From Planctomycetaceae bacterium (GTDB taxonomy: Bacteria; Planctomycetota; Planctomycetia; Pirellulales; Pirellulaceae): 9,448 nt of DNA. The DNA is taken from the NCBI GenBank assembly GCA_002685655.1, contig NYXM01000083.1:1-9448 (forward strand). Reading direction: 5' to 3'. Made by a program: the position numbers and the translations under genes. Below the pieces are notes generated by a model that ran no database searches, had not been told where the DNA came from, and was given only the letters and a program-made list of their open reading frames with translations. Below are positions 6,443-9,448 of this stretch, one piece after another; position 1 is the stretch's first letter, and each line of letters begins with the position of its first letter.

Positions 6443-7846
6443 ATGACAGAAAATCATCCCGCACCCGCCAAACAACGCAATTGGGTGCCGTGTGGCTGCA
6501 TACTCGCCATGTTCCTGATTTGTGTCTTCCTGCCGGTGGCGGCGTTCATGGCATGGAGTTTCCGCTCATCCGGTCAGGTGAACGCGCAGTTAGCCAGGAT
6601 TCGACACGCGGGCTTGCCAACCAATTCCACGGAATTGGACGAGTTCTATCAGATTGAATCCGGTGTCGAGGACGCCACATTACTCTACATTCAAGCGCAG
6701 GAGGAATTCTCCGGCAGCTCTTTCGAGGCCGATTGTCGTGATCTGCCGATTGTCGGCAATTCAGAGCTAGAGATTCCTCCACCAGGCCAACCGTGGGCCG
6801 AGCAGCAGGCGGTAGAAGAGTTTCTGGCCGAGTACAAAGGCGGTATGCAAGCGCTTCACAAGGCGGCGGCGATGGGGGGGGCGGCGCGGTTTCCGCTGGA
6901 ATTCGAACAGGGGTTTCATATGCTCTTGCCTCACGCTCAGAATATGCGCACGTGCGCCCGAATGCTCACTCTCGAGGCGCACGTCAAAGCGCATCAAGGT
7001 GATGCCAAAGGGACGACAGAGGCAATTCTCGCCGTGGCGAAGACCAGTAACGGCCTGGAGAATCAACCGATCATCGTCTCCCAATTAGTCCGTATCGCCA
7101 TCAATGGAATCGCGGCTGACTTGACTGGTCGACTCTTGCCGCACGTCGATTTTTCTGATGAAGACTTGGTGCGGCTCCAACAAGTCTTTCGGCAAAACGA
7201 TTTCAAGTCAGGGCTAGCGCATTCGTTGGTCGGCGAGCGTGTCATGGGCTCTGAAGCCTTCAAGAGCCCTGCGGCAGCGCTTGGCGCAGATAGTGGCATC
7301 CCAACCAATCGCTTTATTCGCGGTAGTAACGAAGATCTCGCCTTCTATCTGGAGATCCAAACTGATTTGCGTGATGCCGTGGAATTGGAATACCCCGATG
7401 CACTGGATGGCGTGGAGATTGCCAATGACAAGTTGAGGGCGAAGATTTCCACGCCATTGGGTCGCTTACGCTACGTCATGACAGGACTCACACTACCTGC
7501 GGTTGCCTCGGCCGCCAGCGCGGCAGCTCGAGGTGACGGTTCGAATCGCTGTATTGACGCGGCAATTGCCATCGAACGATTTCGCCGCCGCGAAGGAAGG
7601 TTGCCCGAGTCTCTGGACGAGTTGATTCCTGAATTTCTGGAGGCGGTGCCGATGGATCCGTTTGACGGACAGCCCATTCGCTACCTTGTCAAGAAGGACG
7701 CCTATCTGATCTACACCTGTGGACGCGATCGAGCGGATGGTGGAGGCAACGAAGATGAGGGGCGGACGGACGATGTGATTCGGATCGATCTGAAGTCCAC
7801 GGACGCGGAGCCAGACGATGCCTCGTCAGGAAAGAGCCCCGAATGA
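6443..7846 (+). CDS. Membrane-anchored hypothetical protein with pseudopilin-like C-terminal segment
   Basis: This 467-aa protein has a short polar N-terminus, one strong membrane segment at about residues 17-39 (CGCILAMFLICVFLPVAAF), and then a long non-cytoplasmic region. Residues about 150-265 are helix-rich, with a pattern typical of a large planctomycete family of unknown function. The C-terminal 100 residues resemble the globular end of type II secretion pseudopilins (GspG-like). They contain a helix, GRLPESLDELIPEFL (385-399), then PMDPFDGQPIRY (403-414), a YLIYTCGRD strand, and an acidic Gly-rich stretch (DGGGNEDEGRTDD, 432-444) like the calcium loop region. There is no prepilin cleavage site (no G before FTLxE), so it is not itself a classical pseudopilin. 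The role is unknown; it probably faces the periplasm. An 8-G tract lies at 6874-6881. The stop overlaps the next gene's start as ATGA. Confidence 0.85.
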   Translation: MTENHPAPAKQRNWVPCGCILAMFLICVFLPVAAFMAWSFRSSGQVNAQLARIRHAGLPTNSTELDEFYQIESGVEDATLLYIQAQEEFSGSSFEADCRDLPIVGNSELEIPPPGQPWAEQQAVEEFLAEYKGGMQALHKAAAMGGAARFPLEFEQGFHMLLPHAQNMRTCARMLTLEAHVKAHQGDAKGTTEAILAVAKTSNGLENQPIIVSQLVRIAINGIAADLTGRLLPHVDFSDEDLVRLQQVFRQNDFKSGLAHSLVGERVMGSEAFKSPAAALGADSGIPTNRFIRGSNEDLAFYLEIQTDLRDAVELEYPDALDGVEIANDKLRAKISTPLGRLRYVMTGLTLPAVASAASAAARGDGSNRCIDAAIAIERFRRREGRLPESLDELIPEFLEAVPMDPFDGQPIRYLVKKDAYLIYTCGRDRADGGGNEDEGRTDDVIRIDLKSTDAEPDDASSGKSPE

Positions 7847-8460
7847 CGTCTCGGCAGGCGCAAATCGAACAGGCCATCAAACACCTTTCGAAACGTGATG
7901 CTGTGTTGCGTAAAGTGGTCCACCGTATCGGACGCTGCACGCTGCCGCGTCGACGCGATCGCTTCGGCATGTTGGTGCGTTCGATCATCTCGCAACAAAT
8001 CTCCGTGCACGCGGCGCGGTCGATTCGCGGCCGGCTCGAAGCGAGCTTGCTACCCGCAAAGATCGCCCCCGATTCGCTCGTCAGGCTTAGCGTCGATCAA
8101 CTCCGATCAGTCGGCTTATCCCCACAAAAGGCGTCGTACATTTTGGACTTGGCGGGCAAGACCGTGGCAGGCGAGGTCCGCTTTGATCGCTTTTGCCGCA
8201 TGAGTGACGATGCCGTTATCGACGAACTGACGAAGGTCAAAGGAATCGGGCGATGGACCGCGCAGATGCTGCTGATTTTTTCACTGGGGCGTCTGGACAT
8301 CTTGGCGGTTGACGACCAAGGCTTGCGCGGCGCGGTCCGCGACCTGTATGACCTTGACGATCTTCCGACGAGGCACGAATTCACCGAGATTGCCCGGCCT
8401 TGGCGACCCTACGCCAGCATCGCGTCGTGGTATTGCTGGCGTCATGTCGACGGCAAGTAG
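7843..8460 (+). CDS. DNA-3-methyladenine glycosylase-like protein (AlkA type, HhH-GPD superfamily)
   Basis: The 205-aa product removes alkylated purines such as 3-methyladenine, the first step of base-excision repair, if it behaves as its family. The HhH-GPD signature is complete. An IISQQIS segment is at 48-54, helix-hairpin-helix LTKVKGIGRWTAQMLL at 129-144, and VDDQGLRGAV at 157-166, in which Asp158 aligns with the catalytic Asp of AlkA (Asp238). The RPWRPYASIASWYCWR block at 185-200 closes the fold as in AlkA. The C-terminal iron-sulphur cysteines of the EndoIII/MutY branch are absent. It lacks the N-terminal beta domain of 282-aa E. coli AlkA, like the shorter bacterial enzymes. ATG at 7843 overlaps the upstream stop (ATGA), with AGGAAAGAG (7828-7836) as ribosome binding site, so translation is probably coupled to the membrane protein before it. 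Confidence 0.92.
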   Translation: MTSRQAQIEQAIKHLSKRDAVLRKVVHRIGRCTLPRRRDRFGMLVRSIISQQISVHAARSIRGRLEASLLPAKIAPDSLVRLSVDQLRSVGLSPQKASYILDLAGKTVAGEVRFDRFCRMSDDAVIDELTKVKGIGRWTAQMLLIFSLGRLDILAVDDQGLRGAVRDLYDLDDLPTRHEFTEIARPWRPYASIASWYCWRHVDGK

Positions 8461-8708
8461 ACACCAGCTTTCACCGAAACGACCTGCACACCTTTAAAAG
8501 AAATATCCCGTCGATGGACCCGCGCAAGACACTGCAGATGACCTGTCGCTGCAAGGACCGCCGAGCTGATAGAGTAATCAATCCGGATTTGTGTGCCAGA
8601 GAACAATCTTTTGGCCAATCGGTATAGGCTGATTTCGTCAAAGCAGTAGAATCCACCGATTGCGAGTTCAGAACGGACGCGAATCGGATCCAAGGAAGGA
8701 ATCCAGCG
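8461..8708. promoter_or_regulatory. Intergenic leader of the PEPCK gene with hairpin and Shine-Dalgarno
   Basis: This 248-base gap has no supported gene. A strong ribosome binding site AAGGAAGGA (8692-8700) lies 8 bases before the ATG at 8709. Just upstream, CCGATTGCG (8656-8664) can pair with CGC-AATCGG (8678-8687, one bulged G) to form a stem around a 13-base loop. The stem ends 4 bases before the ribosome binding site. It could influence translation, but this is inference. No T-run follows, so it is not an intrinsic terminator. Confidence 0.4.
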
Positions 8709-9356
8709 ATGGCGAAGCAGCAAGGACCAAGCTTGGAAGGGCATGGAATCACCGCCGGTGATGTACGTCGAAACCTGGCGCCCGCATGCCTTTACGAAGA
8801 AGCGATTGCCAGTGGCGAAGCGACGATTACGTCCCTGGGTGCGCTGGCCATTCGATCGGGTGAAAAGACCGGGCGCAGCCCTCGAGACAAACGGGTCGTC
8901 GACCATCCCGATAGCACGTTCGACCTGTGGTGGGGCGACGTCAACGTGAAGTTGTCGGCCGAATCCTTCGCGGCGATGCGTGCACGGGCCATCGAATACC
9001 TGAATGACCGCCCTCATCTGTACGTCTTCGATGGGTTTGCGGGCTGGGATCCGAAATGTCGCCTGAAGATTCGTGTCGTCTGCGAGAGCGCTTATCACGC
9101 GCTGTTCATGCACAATATGCTGATTCGCCCGAACCAGGCAGAATTGGAGAACTTTGGCGAACCCGACTACACGATTTACAACGCGGGTCGCGAGGCTGCA
9201 GATCCAAGCGTCGACGGTATTGGATCCGAGACTGCTGTCTGTTTGGACTTCGAACATGGCGAGTTCGTGATACTGGGGACTGAATATGCGGGTGAAATGA
9301 AGAAAGGGGTGTTCACCGTGATGAACTACCTGATGCCGAAGCAAGGCGTACTCTAG
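8709..9356 (+). CDS. pckA: Phosphoenolpyruvate carboxykinase (ATP), N-terminal fragment (truncated; possible pseudogene)
   Basis: The intact enzyme converts oxaloacetate plus ATP to phosphoenolpyruvate and CO2, the first step of gluconeogenesis, and is about 530-540 aa. Only 215 residues are present. They are clearly PckA: GEKTGRSPRDKR at 51-62 (oxaloacetate-binding Arg region, E. coli Arg65), FDGFAGWDP at 108-115, RVVCESAYHALFMHNMLIRP at 122-141, and GTEYAGEMKKGVFTVMNYLMPK at 190-211 (equivalent to E. coli Tyr207 and Lys213). TAG at 9354 follows GVL, exactly where homologues continue with an SMHCSAN-type motif carrying the metal-ligand His. The P-loop GLSGTGKT, the second metal ligand Asp and the adenine-binding part are absent, so the fragment cannot be an active kinase. 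The 92 bases after the stop do not resume PckA in any frame. The start is supported by a strong ribosome binding site. It may be a pseudogene, a gene split by an insertion, or a retained N-terminal domain. Confidence 0.88.
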   Translation: MAKQQGPSLEGHGITAGDVRRNLAPACLYEEAIASGEATITSLGALAIRSGEKTGRSPRDKRVVDHPDSTFDLWWGDVNVKLSAESFAAMRARAIEYLNDRPHLYVFDGFAGWDPKCRLKIRVVCESAYHALFMHNMLIRPNQAELENFGEPDYTIYNAGREAADPSVDGIGSETAVCLDFEHGEFVILGTEYAGEMKKGVFTVMNYLMPKQGVL

Positions 9357-9448
9357 GCTGCGCCAAAGTTAGTATTGCTTGAGCTGGGCGATCGTTCGGG
9401 TTTTGTTTACGCTTTTCTATTCCGACAGGGCGATGCGACGCTGAGATT
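9357..9448 (+). other. Sequence after the PEPCK stop, no homology to PEPCK seen
   Basis: All three plus-strand frames were read by eye. The frame of the PEPCK fragment stays open after the TAG to the window edge, but encodes nothing like the expected metal-binding and P-loop region. The other two frames stop early. There is no recognisable inverted repeat or transposase start in these 92 bases. Confidence 0.5.

Noticed and set aside
8442..9344. 300-codon open frame on the minus strand
   Set aside because: It lies antisense to the PEPCK fragment and the glycosylase end, has no family resemblance, and the sense frame holds unmistakable PckA motifs.
9340..9356. Intein insertion explaining the PEPCK break
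   Set aside because: The expected next residue is Ser, which would suit an intein, but the frame meets a stop at once, so no intein is read through.
9357..9395. Possible frameshifted continuation of PEPCK (TGC GCC AAA GTT, reminiscent of the Cys-Ser-Ala-Asn-Val block)
   Set aside because: The likeness covers about four codons, needs both an indel and loss of codons, and stops at TGA soon after with no P-loop region; judged chance.
1..9448. tRNA, rRNA, CRISPR array, insertion sequence, phage genes
   Set aside because: No cloverleaf-like segment, spaced short repeats, transposase motif or terminal inverted repeats were seen; the only repeats are the protein-coding SdrD_B domains.

Overview
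The window looks like a planctomycete chromosome segment, probably of the Pirellula/Rhodopirellula group. The evidence is a very large extracellular protein opening with an LEPR-XLL-type motif (MEPRRMLDAD) followed by SdrD_B-like repeats, an exported WD40 protein, and a membrane-anchored protein with a pseudopilin-like tail of a type common in this phylum. Base composition is moderately GC-rich throughout, and I see no insertion sequence, tRNA, rRNA or CRISPR array.

Layout. The left two thirds is read on the minus strand. In transcription order (right to left) it holds a 116-codon hypothetical ORF (6401-6051) whose end overlaps the start of a type II citrate synthase (gltA, 6072-4789). After a 316-base gap comes an exported seven-bladed WD40 protein (4472-3411). 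After a further 152-base gap, which contains a candidate 34-aa small ORF, comes a giant SdrD_B-repeat surface protein (GTG start at 3258) that runs off the left edge. No single line of conventional ORF calling captures this last gene, because its stop lies outside the window; the frame is open for all 1086 codons.

The right third is read on the plus strand, divergently from the gltA side with only about 40 bases between the two outermost start codons. It holds a membrane-anchored protein with a pseudopilin-like C-terminus (6443-7846), joined by an ATGA overlap to a DNA-3-methyladenine glycosylase-like HhH-GPD protein (7843-8460). Then comes an N-terminal fragment of ATP-dependent phosphoenolpyruvate carboxykinase (8709-9356), which stops just before the part of the enzyme that holds the P-loop and much of the active site.

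Function. gltA and the PEPCK fragment belong to central carbon metabolism (the oxaloacetate node). The SdrD_B and WD40 proteins are predicted to act outside the cytoplasm. The glycosylase is a base-excision repair enzyme. I do not see one coherent operon. The points most worth a second look are the alternating two-type repeat array in which only one type carries a cysteine pair, the abrupt truncation of PEPCK, the small ORF ahead of the giant gene, and the unassigned ORF overlapping gltA.
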